Assembly: GCA_037176725.1 (NCBI GenBank)
Contig: JAZBRS010000013.1
Location: forward strand, 12,527,001-12,591,000
Reading direction: 5' to 3'
DNA from: Posidonia oceanica
Taxonomy: Eukaryota > Streptophyta > Magnoliopsida > Alismatales > Posidoniaceae
DNA: 64,000 nucleotides
In this document: piece after piece, positions 44,056-55,114 of the stretch
Layout of the letters: each line of letters opens with the position of its first letter
Position numbering within the stretch: position 1 is the stretch's first letter
Position numbers and translations under genes: made by a program
Notes under the pieces: generated by a model
Databases searched by the model: none
What the model was told of the DNA's origin: nothing
What the model saw: the letters and a program-made list of their open reading frames with translations, nothing else

Positions 44056-44354
44056 TGTAGCGATCCCGATCGGAATCAGGTTCGCTATTTAGCGGCGATT
44101 GGATCCGAGGAAGAGGCTCGACTCGAAAACACTTGAAATCGAGGAGAAAAAAGAAAGATAAGACAAATCAGAGTTGCCACCATGTCCATTAACGGGAGAC
44201 AAGGAAAACCGGGGGAAATGCGTGAATTAACACGCAAAACCAAGCAAGAAATGCAAAGCAAAGCAATGCAAAGGAAACAAATGCAAATACATGCAAATGA
44301 GATGACTCTAGCCTAGGATAAGGGCAGTATGGTCATTGCGGGCCAAAAGACAGG

Positions 44355-44412
44355 GCAAGGACTCCTGTTACGTGCGGGGAAGGTGTTAGGCACCCCCGAC
44401 ACGCCCGAGAAT
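44355..44412 (-). promoter_or_regulatory. Conserved U5 stem-loop block (element D 3' LTR)
   Basis: Same core as in A, B, C and F. The copy in D's 5' LTR lies at about 62632-62689. Confidence 0.7.
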
Positions 44413-44639
44413 CGGTCTTTCTAGGCTTACGCTCGCATACGCAGGGAAATGCAGGATTGAATGCCTATGTGCCTATGAATGCCTAAATGAATGCTCAAGG
44501 TGTGCTCTAAGTGGAGAGATGCAGGGCAAGGAAGTAAACGTGCTGTCTAAGTGCTCAGCTACGCTGTCTATGTTCCGAACCGGGCGAAACCGGGCTCGTG
44601 AGAACTCCAGGCAGTAAGCATCACAGCCCTATATGCAAA

Positions 44640-44960
44640 TGCAAGCGAAAAAGCAAAACAACGGTAAAACCATGCAATGCGATCGACATGCAAGAGAAAA
44701 CGGCGTAAAGCACGCAAAACGAGGCAAAAACAAGAAAGCGCGGAAAACGGTGCAAAAAGACAAAGTCGGCACGCAAAACGGGCGAGAAAGCAAGGCGGCA
44801 CGCAAATCGGTGCAAAAGACGGTGACGGGCACACAAAACTGTGCCAAAAACAGGGCGAGCGCGCAAAACGACGCGAAAGACAAAGCAGGCACGCAAAACG
44901 GTGCCAAAACGAGAACGGGCAGGCAAAACGGTGCCAAAAACTGCGAGATAAAACCTCGGA
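44640..44960 (-). repeat. Hairpin-repeat array in element D LTR
   Basis: Units such as GGCAC-acaaaact-GTGCC, GGCAC-gcaaaacg-GTGCC and GCAC-gcaaatcg-GTGC recur about every 31 bp, with loop length 8. The first differs in the loop but keeps the stem. The 5' LTR copy is at 62915-63235. Confidence 0.8.
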
Positions 44961-45699
44961 AAAGCTGTGCGAATGCAAATGCAAGGAAAAGATTAGAAGC
45001 AGAAAAAGGAGAAGCAGAACAGCGCATGTGTGAGAACAGGCGCTGTTCGGGGCCATACAGAGTAGGTGTGAAGACCTACAAAGGGGAGAGTGAGCAAACG
45101 GGGGGATTACCACCTCTTTTGCGACCATTTCCCACTGAACCGTTCCACGGTGTGTCTTGCATGCTGCCCAAAACTCGCGATGCGATCGGATCGTGGAAAA
45201 GGGGGAAGAAAGTCACATTAAGTGGTAAATCCAGGGAAAACTCAACACAAAACACATAGGGAAACGCGAAATGGAGATCTGAGCTGATAGACAAGAAGAG
45301 GAGGCCCTATTCTACATGCTCAAAGAAACAGAAATCGAAAACGAGGAAAACTATGCAAACGGCATGCAAATGAATGCAATGCAGGGGTTCAGGAGGACAT
45401 ACCTGGAAATCCTGGAGCCTGATCTGAGATATGCTTGGTCCATGCTGAAGAGCGCTTCGCTGCGGTCGCCTGGGCAGCTTGCTTGAGAAGATCCAACGGC
45501 CGGATCGGAAGATATCGCAGCTTCAAGGCAGAAGGGCCAGAACAGGGGAGAAGAACAGATCTAGGTGTTCAGGAGGTCCTAGGGGTGTGCAAAAGGTCCT
45601 CCCAAGTGAAAGGGAGCTAAAAGTGCTTAGTGTGTGCAGAGGGATGCTAAAATGCAAGACTAAATAAATGCAGAATGCATGCACAAGCAAGAAGAAACA

Positions 45700-46650
45700 A
45701 GGGGAACAAACTTGGAAAAGACAGGAGTTCAAAAGCATTTTTGAAAAAGAAAAGGAGCTAAAATGCAAATTTTCACAAAAGATGGGGTCCACAGAGGAGG
45801 ATTTTGAAAACAGGAGAGGGCAGAGGGTTATTTTGCAAAAGACTGGGCTCAGAAAGCTAATTTGAAAAGAGGGTATGCATTGGAAGAAGTTTTGAAAACA
45901 AAAAGAAATCAGGATGCAATTTTGGAAGAACTAGGGTCTAAAATGCAAATTTTCCAGAAAACAGGGTTCTGGGGAGTCTGGGAATGCAAGTGCAGGGTCT
46001 ACATGCAATTTTGTAAGCATAGGAGCTAAGATGCAACTTTAGGGGCAAAACAGTCTTTTTACATGGTTTTTAAAGGATGCAAGGACCTATGTGTGATTTT
46101 TGAATCATGCAGGGGTCAAATATGCAATTTTGTATGGTAAATTTGCTCTGAAAACACTGATAAAGGACTGATGTGCAATTTCTGAAAAAAACAGGGGCCA
46201 AAATGCAATGCAGTAAGCAAAAATGCATGCAAATGGTTACTGTCCATTTAAAATGGACCTAAATGCAAATGCCAGAAAACAGAGGGAAGAAAATGCAATA
46301 CAACAAGCAAAAATAAAAAATAAAACCTAAGTTTCTACAGTGCATGGACCTATATGCAAAATCAAAAACATGCAGGGATGCAGAATGCAATTTCATATGG
46401 TAAAATGCATGCAATTAAATGAACTGATTTAGGACAGGACTTATATGCAAAAATAAAAAACAGAAGGGCTAAAATGCGAAAAGTTACAACAGCACAGCAC
46501 AGTAAAAGGACTGGAAAGAAAATACTGAAAAGCAGAGATAAAAGCAGCAATTTAGCATGGTTTTTAATTAAAAACTAAGCATATTAAATGGACAGAGGAC
46601 TGAAGCGCAAAAATTAAAAAACTTAAGGCAAACATGCAATATCTGCACAG
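45700..46650 (-). repeat. Degenerate TGCA-motif series (element D LTR)
   Basis: The plus strand shows recurring ggggctaaaatgcaat-like phrases, collinear with those in B (29640-30640). Confidence 0.7.
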
Positions 46651-46920
46651 AAATCTTATAACTAAGAAAATAAATGCACAGTGATTTGCCGACGGTGGCT
46701 GGCACTGTAGCAGTGAGCCACCGGCGCTCACCACCGCCGACACAGGGGGCTTGGGGAGGCGCGAGACGGCAGAGGACGTAGCCGGCGACCGTGCGGAGCT
46801 CTGGGAATCGTCGGGAGTCCGTTCTGCTGGGCGGAGCATCCGGAGATCAGGGGATCGGCGCCGGAGAAGACGGGAAGACCGGTGAGCTGCAAGAGCGTCT
46901 GAAGGGCTTGGAAGCTGACT

Positions 46921-47424
46921 TTGATCAGTGGGGAAGCAGCAGGAGGAGGAGAGAGAGCGGGGAAGGTAAGAAAATACCTGTGTCCGTGTCTAGAGCGTCC
47001 TCCCGACCTCAGCAGTGCCGGAGCTGGTCGACGGCGTCTGTCCAGTCGCTGCGGGCGCTGTCCGCTGTTCACGAGGGCTGGAGTCACCTCAGAACGGTCC
47101 TCCGGAGCTTCCCAGATGATCAGACACGAGCTGTGCAGACCGGAGAGAGATTCGGCAGATCGTGGGTTCAGAGTGGCAGCCGGAGGCCGGGGGGAGTGTT
47201 TGCTGCTCCTCAGGCTGGATGGGACCCTCCGGGGGATTGCTGGAGGTCCGGGTAACGGTTCTGGATTGTTGGATTGGGCTTTTGGAGAGCGTGGAGAAGA
47301 TTTGGAGGTTGGGTCGGTTTCTGGTCAGTGGAGAAGGCAAGTGTTTGTTGTGTTGTTCTCGGCCTGTGGTGAGGGAGAGGGCTGGAGGTCTGGTGCTCTG
47401 GAAAGGTGGATGTCAGGCGAGTAA
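46921..47424 (+). CDS. Possible antisense ORF in element D LTR (167 aa)
   Basis: This frame runs opposite to the element in the GC-rich LTR segment. It resembles the antisense frames in A and B (SGASQM, FRVAAGGRGECLLLLRLDG). An overlapping alternative frame (46791-47255) aligns better with the N-terminus of the A frame, showing that register is not kept. There is no recognised domain. Confidence 0.22.
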   Translation: MISGEAAGGGERAGKVRKYLCPCLERPPDLSSAGAGRRRLSSRCGRCPLFTRAGVTSERSSGASQMIRHELCRPERDSADRGFRVAAGGRGECLLLLRLDGTLRGIAGGPGNGSGLLDWAFGERGEDLEVGSVSGQWRRQVFVVLFSACGEGEGWRSGALERWMSGE

Positions 47425-49667
47425 CTTAGGAAGATTTGGGGAGAAATGGAGTTCAGTGGTGGTGGGAATTCCGAAATGGGTTGGAGTTGGCTTCTGTTGG
47501 TGCTCTGCGGTGGATTCAGGTGAACTGGGGTGGTTCTGAGGGGTGGAATGGCCTGGAAATGGCAGGAGGGGATTGCTGGTTTTCTGGGTGAACTTGGGGG
47601 ATCAAAATGGAAGGGAATTCGAGGCTGGAACGGGCTGGTTTCAGAGGAGAAAGAAGGGGAAGTTCTACTGAAAATCAGAGGGAGAAGAAAGGGGGGTTTG
47701 CTTGGGAAATCTCTGGATTTCTCAGCTCTCTCTCTCGGACGGCAAAAAAGGCAATGAGGGGGGTCGAATGGCTGGTTTTTATCAGGAGGAGGCTGGCTGC
47801 TGGCGCGCTGGGAATTTTTGAATTCAACCGGCGGCCACTGCAGCAGACAAGAGACTGATGCCGGCGAGACGACAGGCATTGATTGCCTCCCAGAAAGCCG
47901 CTGAGATGAAGGAGGAGCGGCGAGCTGCTGTTGGTGATTGGATGGAAGCTCAAATTTCAAATGGAGGAGGGAACTCTGTTGCAGCTCGCGGGAGAAAGCC
48001 GGTGGAGAAAATGCAGAAGGCTGAGGAAGAAGAAGGAGAGGCGTGGGCCGGACTGCTGCGGGCCGAGAAAAAGGAGAAAAAAATAAAGGAAAAAGGAAAA
48101 TGGGCCGACGGGCCCAGTAAGGAAAGGAAAGAAAAAAAAAGAGAAGTAAGAAAGAAGAGAGGGTAGAATGGGGGAAATAAAATTAGTAAAAATGAACTAA
48201 AAATAAATAAAAATACTAGAAAGGTTGTGATGTAAATTAGGATTTTAATTAAATTTTTTAATGGCCATTTTGGGTAGATTAATGTGTTTTGGGCTTGATT
48301 AGGGTTTTAGGGTTTTGGTTTTGCTTTTAATTGGTTTTCACTTGATTAAATGTTTGTTAAACCTTGTTTTAAATTGTTTTAAAAATTGTGTTTCCCTTGT
48401 TAGATACTCAGGACATTGATTAGGATTTTTTAGGATTTATTTTCGTATTAATCAGGATTGGTTTTAGGTTTTTAAGTCTTAGTCTTCTTAGGGTTTTTTC
48501 CTTTCTTAAGTCTTTTAAATTATGCTTTGATTTTTATTTGCTGATTTTTCTTGAAGTTTTTAGTTAGATTTTTCTAGTTTGATGGGGTGTTTTTAAATCT
48601 TTTAAGTGTGTTTTTCTTTTCCCTTTTTTTAATTATGTTTTTATGTTGTTCTTCTTATGTTTATCAGGTTAAGTCTTTTGCTTCTTTAATTACTTGTTTT
48701 AGTGTTTGTTTTTTAATTCTTCTTTTTAGGGTTTTTTTTTAATTCTTTTGATGGGGTTTTTACTTTTGGTAGGTTTTGGTTTTATTTTAGTTTTTTCCTT
48801 GATTTTTCAGTGCTTTCTTTTGATTTGTTTTGCATTTTTTAGCTTACATGCTTGGTTTTCCTTTTAGTTTGATTTAGTTAAGTTTAGGTTTTTAATTGCT
48901 TGTTTAATGTTTTTTAATTGTTTTTCTTAGGGTTCTGATTTGTTTCTTTTATGTTTTGGGGTTTTACAGATTTTTAGGGGTTTTTATGGATTTTTGCAAG
49001 AGAAGGCAAAGGAAAAGAGAAGGAAGAAGGAAAAGGGAAAAAGAGGGAAATAAAAGGAAAAGAGATAGGTTGGAGAGAAATGATTTTTAAAATTCAGGAA
49101 AAATGTTAAAAATAAAGTAAAAATAGGAATAAGATAGAGAAGGGATAGAAGTACAAAGGGGGCCCACAGCTAGGCCAGAAAAAGGGCAAAAAGGGGATGA
49201 AAAGAGAGATGATAATCAGGAGAGAGAGAGGAGAGAGAAAATGATAATCCCGGAGAGAGAAAAGGATAATTTGAGTGAATGGAGGTCTTAAAGGTTTTGA
49301 AATGAGGTGAAAATTGGTGAGTGGGTAGCCTAAGGTTTCTAGTGTTGGTCCTGAAGTTTTGGTTTGATTCCAAGGAGGTTTTGGAAGGGTTTCAAGGTGT
49401 AGAAAAAGAGGGGTTTTGCCTAGGTTTTCTAGGATTTTTGGGAATGGTCTAGGTTTGGAAATTTCTAGGTTCTTGGGTAGGCTTGCTAAGTGGGTGTTGG
49501 TGGGTTTTCCTATGGATTTTGGTCAGGTTTTGAGTTTGGGAAGAGGGGTAAAGGCTTAGGTCAAGTTGGCTTGATTTTGAAGGGTAAAGAAGAGGGTTAG
49601 AGTTTGGTTTTGGGTTAGGTTTGAGTCCAGCAATCACTAGGAGGGCTTCAAGGATCCAAGCCTGTCA

Positions 49668-49751
49668 AGATGGGGTGTCAACAGATGCCCCTCCCTGAGC
49701 AAGGTCAAGCAGAGCAAGGCCGCTGCTCAGGGTTGACAAGACACCCCATCT
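49668..49751 (-). promoter_or_regulatory. Hairpin enclosing PPT and U3 start (element D)
   Basis: The same nested helices as in B: AGATGGGGT (49668-49676) with ACCCCATCT (49743-49751), GTCAAC (49677-49682) with GTTGAC (49732-49737), CCTGAGC (49694-49700) with GCTCAGG (49725-49731). The innermost helix keeps pairing through a G-U type pair. The PPT lies in the asymmetric bulge. Confidence 0.8.
49684..49697 (-). promoter_or_regulatory. Polypurine tract (element D)
   Basis: The element strand reads CAGGGAGGGGCATC immediately upstream of the LTR start, identical to B. Confidence 0.85.
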
Positions 49752-50235
49752 GACCGACGGGAGCAGCGGTTTGCTATGGGCGTGAGCTACTTATTCGGCG
49801 GATGCACCGAAGATCGTAGCCCGTTGCCGTAATGCAAGATGCTAGGTGCAGATGGATGCTGTGCAGTGCGATGCATGCTGATGCAAATGCATTGCAAGAA
49901 GTTAGCATAAAAGTTAGTGCAGCTAGAATAGATGCTGATGCTGTGCAAGTGATGGTGATGATGCTAAAGTAATATGCAGTGCTAGCTGAGGAAGTGCTAA
50001 GATGATGCAAGAGGAATGATAAAAGGGCGCGATGTGGCGCGAGGATCTGGCAGGGAGGCCAGACTTGCGCGACAAAGCGAGGGAAGAACAGGGTGCAGCC
50101 TGTCCCCGCCCGGGGAGCAAGCTAGCAGAAAAGAAAAAAAGGGTGCGAGGGGAGAGAGGCCAACTCTCCTACCACAAAAAAAAAGGGTTTGCGTGACTTT
50201 GCCTTCCTGGGACAAGGTCACGCCAAAAAAGTGAT
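49752..50235 (-). other. Unassigned 3' non-coding segment of element D
   Basis: Counterpart of 26030-26520 in B. No convincing ORF or motif is seen. Confidence 0.6.
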
Positions 50236-50239
50236 AAGG

Positions 50240-51180
50240 TGATGGGCTTATCGTCCGGATAGTTTACGGTCCTATCAACCGGGAGTGATAGTTTAGGTTA
50301 TCAGCCTAGAGCGATAGTTTAGGTTATCAGCCTAGAGCAGTTGTGAGTGATAGTTACTGGATATCAGCCGTATAACATGGTTGTGTAGGATAGTTTACAG
50401 TCCTATCAACTGGCGGATAGTTTACAGACCTATCAACTGGCGGATAGTTTACAGACCTATCAACTGGAAGCCACAAACCATGAGTGATAGTTACTGGGTA
50501 TCAGCCGTATAACGCAAATGCCGGATAGTTTACAGTCCTATCAACTGGAGCGATAGTTTACAGACCTATCAACTGGCAGATAGTTTACAGTCCTATCAAC
50601 TGGCGGATAGTTTACAGTCCTATCAACTGGAAACGGCATTGCGAGGGACAGTTACTGGGTGTCAGCCGTATAACATGATTGCGCGTGATAGTTTAGGATA
50701 TCAGCCTAGCGATAGTTTACAGTCCTATCAACTGGAACGATAGTTTACAGTCTTGTCAACTGGCGGATAGTTTACAGGCCTATCAACTGGAACGCGCAAT
50801 GATGAGGGATAGTTACTAGATATCAGCCGTATAATGCAATTGCTGGTGATAGTTTAGGATATCAGCCTAGCGATAGTTTACAGTCCTATCAACTGGTGGA
50901 TAGTTTACAGACCTATCAACTGGCGGATAGTTTACAGACCTATCAACTGGAAACCGCAATTGCAAGGGACAGTTACTGGATGTCAGCCGTATAACACAAC
51001 TGTGGGCCAACCATGGATCGGCCCAGATGATAGTTTAGGTTATCAGCCTGAGCAAATAGTTTAGGATATCAGCCTGAGCAGATAGTTTAGGATATCAGCC
51101 TGAGCAGATAGTTTAGGATATCAGCCTGAGAGTGCTTGATTGTTGATAGTTTAGGATATCAGCCTGAGCAGTTTGATTGT
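50240..51180 (-). repeat. Array of 21-27 bp hairpin repeats (element D)
   Basis: Same unit types as 25110-26030. Units with GATA/TATC predominate, and paired GACA/TGTC versions occur at about 50646-50664 and 50968-50985. A unit near 50740-50762 shows only one side changed, giving a wobble-type pair. Confidence 0.88.
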
Positions 51181-51189
51181 TGATAAGAG

Positions 51190-51790
51190 GGGACGAGATC
51201 ATGATGAGAACTATTGCTAAAGAAGGGATGAGATCATGATGAGAATTATTGCTAAAGAGGGGATGAGATCATGATGAGAATTATTGCTAAAGAGGGGGAT
51301 GAGATCATGATGAGAACTATTGCTAAAGAGGGGGATGAGATCATGATGAGATAAAGAGGGGATGAGGTAATGATGAGAGCTATTGCTAATGAGGGGGTGA
51401 GATCATGATGAGATAAAGAGGGGATGAGATCATGATGAGAATTATTGCTAAAGCGGGGATGAGAGTATGATGAGAACTATTGCTAAAGAGGGGGATGAGA
51501 TCATGATGAGAACTATTGCTAAAGAGGGGGATGAGATCATGATGAGATAAAGAGGGGATGAGGTAATGATGAGAGCTATTGCTAAAGAGGGGGTGAGATC
51601 ATGATGAGATAAAGAGGGGATGAGGTAATGATGAGAATGATTGGTTGATAAGATATCGGACTTATCGGCCGGCAAAGAGGGGATGAGGTAATGATGAGAT
51701 AAAGAGGGGGATGAGGTAATGATGAGAATGATTGATTGATAAGATATCGGACTTATCGGCCGGCAAAGAGGGGGTGAGGTAATGATGAGA
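51190..51790 (-). repeat. 35-bp units and longer GATAAG/CTTATC repeats (element D)
   Basis: Counterpart of 24180-25110. The plus strand repeats gatgagatcatgatgagaa ... ttgctaaagagggg. Two gataagatatcggacttatc hairpins lie at about 51637-51660 and 51736-51760. Confidence 0.88.
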
Positions 51791-51979
51791 AGAAACCATC
51801 CTATGACACCAGGAATATCATAGGGGAAAGAGGGGAAGAATGATACTAAGGGGCGATCAAAAGATGCCCCTGGTGTCGAGATGACACCAAGGGCTGGCCA
51901 ACGCGTCCTTGGCATCGAAAGCAGAGGGTGATGACAAGATTGTCGTGCTTGTCAGACGAGTAGTTTGGGATACCAGCCC

Positions 51980-52150
51980 GCTAGGGACTCAGCTGAGGAT
52001 GATCAGCTGAGGAGGGTGACAGGTTGACGGACCTTTCGCCGAGCAGTTTGGGGTGCTAGCCCGCTGGGGACCCAGCTGGGGATGATCAGCTGAGGAGGAT
52101 GACAGGTTGACGGACCTTTCGCCGAGCAGTTTGGGGTGCCAGCCCGTAGG
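51980..52150 (-). repeat. 83-bp repeat, about two units (element D)
   Basis: The same unit as the nine-copy array of B, marked by the phrase gttgacggacctttcgccga at about 52023 and 52107. Confidence 0.9.
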
Positions 52151-52453
52151 GGACTCAGCTGGGGATGACCAGCTGGGGACGCCAGATGGCGTAGCTCGAC
52201 GACGCGGGTCCGCAGATGCTCCGGACTCCAGATTGGGTGCTGAGGACTTTGCTGCGTTGTGATGTCTGCAAGTCCGGTTAAAGGGCCCAAGATGGCGATG
52301 ATAATGATATGCAATGCAGCAAAGAATCTTGATGTGCAAGCAGAAAGCAGAAACAGTTTTTCGTTGATAAAGCTTGGTGAGTACAATGCCTGTGGCAGGC
52401 CAAAAGTGTACAGCATAGTCTGAAAGAAGACCATATGATGGTTGCACAAGGGC

Positions 52454-53794
52454 CTAGTCAACTCGGACCTTCTTCGACTGCCGGGAGTCGGGAAACAAAG
52501 GGCCGCCTGGCGGAATTTCAGTGATAGGCCAGAGCTGTCGGACTTCAGCTTCATACTCAGGGGTGCATCCTACACCTCTCACAGCTGCAATGTCTGTAGA
52601 TTGGACCCCATGCTGCATCAGACTAGCAAGCTTCTTGGTTGGGGCAGTTGTGCTGAGAGGGTACATCTGTAGAAGCTCGGGCGCTGTACTATCAATGAAG
52701 GCGCCCTGCCGGAAGCCGAACTGGCGCATGACCCTGATCGGATGGTACTCTACGCCTGCTGTGAAGCCTGGTAGAATGATCAGCCGCGCGTCGCGCGCGC
52801 TGAAGAAGACAGTGAATGGCTCTGCTGCAGAGGGGACGATACGCCATATCACAGCGTCGTCAGTCAATACTGACAGCTTCTCATACTCTTCTTTGACGCT
52901 CTTTTCTGTCTTGGCACGGGCGCTGCTGCAGTAAGCTTCGAAAGCATGCACTTGAGGGCACAGAAGGTCCATTTCTAAGTGTGCGGTTAGCCAGACTTGT
53001 ATGAGTGCTCAGCAACCGTGGAAGTGGCGGCAGCGATGAGAGATGCGGTCCAGCCCGCGATAGGTCTCTGCCAGGACAACTGGTGCCAGGTCTATGTGCT
53101 GGGTCACCACTGCTAATGCAATCTCTGCAACCTCGATGGCCACTGTCAGTCGGCCATGGGTAAAGATCAGTTCGCCCAGGAAGCGGATAACAAATCCTCG
53201 GAGCCACAACTCATCTCCGAGTTCTGCACGCTTGTTCAAGATATCATCGAAGTGCGCAAGGCGAAGCATAGGTTCAGGCCCGCTGGTGCAGATTAATTTC
53301 TGTTGACAGGTTCGAGTGGGGAGCCCAGTTAGCTGGCTCAGGACCTTGAGATATCCATCTCGCCTCATGAAAGCAGGCGGCCCCATGATCTTTGAAAAGC
53401 TGCAGATCCGACGCACCTCTTCCAGTGTAGGTGTCAGCTCAGTCTTGTTGAAACGGAAGACATGATGCACCGGCTTCCAGAATCTTGCGGCAGCACACAG
53501 AAGGTGGCGGCTGACCTCCACATCAGCGGCCTTCAGCAGCTTGGTTGGTATGCCCCACAGGCGCAGCTGTTCACAGTCTTGTAGAGTGAGCCTGCTGATC
53601 CATTCTCGCAGGGCTTCTGAGCAGTGTGCAAGAGTTAGCAGAGTAGGAAAGCCCATTATACTGATTACAGAGGGACAGGCAGATAGCTGCAGAAGCTTGA
53701 AAGTACCTGCTATCAATAAACAGTCAGATCTCGCAGGTGTATATTCTTTGACAATAAACAGAAACTGAGGCTGATAAAGTAGTTCCATATGCAT
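52454..53794 (-). pseudogene. Plant-mobile-domain/DUF7745-like accessory ORF of element D (one TGA)
   Basis: 447 codons in one frame from MHMELLYQPQFLF to a TAG at 52454, broken only by TGA 53011-53009 where B has GGA (Gly). Features in order: LREWISRL, RFWKPVHHVFRF, ELTPTLEEVRRIC, GELIFTHGRL, DLAPVVLAETYRGLDRI, FHGC(*)ALIQVW, YHPIRVMRQFGFRQGAF, and a C-terminal LWPITEIPPGGP. No zinc finger or nuclease motif is seen. It lies between integrase and the repeat arrays, in sense orientation, as in B. It may be a captured plant-mobile-domain gene serving the element; function unknown. Confidence 0.78.
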
Positions 53795-54059
53795 TCAGCA
53801 GTTGATAACAGAACATGGCAGTTAAGCATAAATAAACAAAGGGAATTGGCAGCAGTCCGGTGAATGCGGGGGCGAGGGCCGGCAGGAGATCTGGACCGGC
53901 GCAGCTCGAGTGTCGTCGATGGGCTCTGCTGGGGAGAAGTACTGCCTCAAGGCCTGAGCGTGTTGCAGAGCGGGGAGATTGATGGAAGAGGAAAGGAATG
54001 AAAGAGGATGCTCGTATGCAGGATGCAAGTGCTGTGCTTATGATGATGAGTATTATGCT

Positions 54060-54090
54060 TGGATGGGTGAGTATGCTTAGGTGCCCTCAG
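54060..54090 (-). repeat. Remnant of the 20-bp repeat seen in element B
   Basis: About one copy (gcttggatgggtgagtatgc) of the unit present about five times at 21205-21310. Confidence 0.6.
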
Positions 54091-54276
54091 CATACGGAGT
54101 GCTTTGGTGCCTGCTGCAAAGGAAGGGAGTGGTCCCTAACTCACTGGGCCCTACCTAGACTCTTGGCTTGTCGGTGGCTCTCTGGAACGGGTTGTTGGCA
54201 TTATACAGGTGGTGGTGTGGTGAGGACAGGCTACTGGCCACACTCTCAGGACCTACACCTATTCTTTCAGCTCTCC

Positions 54277-54300
54277 TTTTTTTTTTTTTTTTTTTTTTTT
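54277..54300 (+). repeat. Poly-T tract
   Basis: A run of about 24 T at the site matching a short A-run in B (21000-21010). A second T-run lies at about 54515-54537. These are probably slippage products within the element. Confidence 0.9.
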
Positions 54301-54418
54301 TGATTGATTTCTCCCTCATAGGTATGCAGTCTTTCTCTGTCCCTAGCCAGGAGAAGGGTGAGTGTTTGCTCTTAGGGGGATGTGGTAGACTCTTTTAAGC
54401 TTGACATGCTGGGGATCT

Positions 54419-54880
54419 CTAGTGAGGTATGGGGGATAATGGTGCCTGTGTTTTTTGGGCTGCATTTTGCCTTTTTTCTTCTTTTTTTGTTTTTTGCTTT
54501 GCTTGCTTTTTTCCCCTTTTTTTTTTTTTTTTTTTTTGGGTTTTTGTTCTATCTCCTTTTTTTGCTTGTTGTTTTGCTTTTCTCTTTTTTTTCAGGCTTT
54601 TGCTATCCCCATTTTGGTGGCAAATGGAGGGTGTTTGGATTGTAATGGATTTAGGCTTTGGGTCTGCTGTGTGATGGGTAGAAGGAGCAGGGTTAGACTG
54701 CACACCCCTATCTCTAGGGCCGGCTTCTGTCTTCGTCTTCTGTTCCTTGGATGTGCCCAAACCTAGGTGTTTACTCTTGCTTTTTCCAGACTCACATCCT
54801 AACATTTTTTCTCCCTCAGAGGTGTATGTCCTTGCGAGATTAGGCGGTTCGCCTATCCTCGTTGGCGGTGGCTCCCTCAC
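54419..54880 (-). CDS. Possible small basic ORF downstream of integrase (element D, 153 aa)
   Basis: It starts MREPPPTRIGEPPNLARTYT like the B counterpart (20427-20930) and shares the frame for about 100 residues, then a Lys-rich tail of different length and sequence caused by the variable A/T-rich tract. No domain is recognised, and it could be a chance frame. Confidence 0.3.
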   Translation of the reverse strand: MREPPPTRIGEPPNLARTYTSEGEKMLGCESGKSKSKHLGLGTSKEQKTKTEAGPRDRGVQSNPAPSTHHTADPKPKSITIQTPSICHQNGDSKSLKKKRKAKQQAKKGDRTKTQKKKKKKRGKKQAKQKTKKEEKRQNAAQKTQAPLSPIPH

Positions 54881-55114
54881 TAGCTAAGACATCTGAGTAG
54901 TGCCAGGCGAGGTAGGACGACTCTTTCCAGAGCAGGCAAGCACTTCCGGTTTTCATCACTGGGCCAAAGATACAATGCTTGAGAGGATGACGATGATGAT
55001 TTTGGAGAGAGAGAATGCAAGAGTTGAAAGGATGATGATGATGATTTGAAATAGAGGTTGCAAGAGGTGAGAATGCAAGTGGGAGAAGGGCATCTGCAAC
55101 GGGGCCGCTTTCGG

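Larger units (their letters stand above)
44056..49683 (-). repeat. Element D 3' LTR (5.63 kb)
   Basis: It runs from TGTAGCGATCC at 44056 to the complement of TGTTGACACCCC ending at 49683. It contains the U5 block (44355-44412), a PBS-like site with one change (44169-44179, CAGAGTTGCCA), a hairpin array (44640-44960), a TGCA motif series (45700-46650), a GC-rich part (46680-48110) and a T-rich part (48220-48990). The matching 5' LTR begins at 62333. Confidence 0.95.

Noticed and set aside
54277..54300. Poly-T tract as a terminator or assembly artefact
   Set aside because: Slippage in a T-rich internal part of the element is enough. Length may be inexact, but nothing suggests a Pol III gene here.
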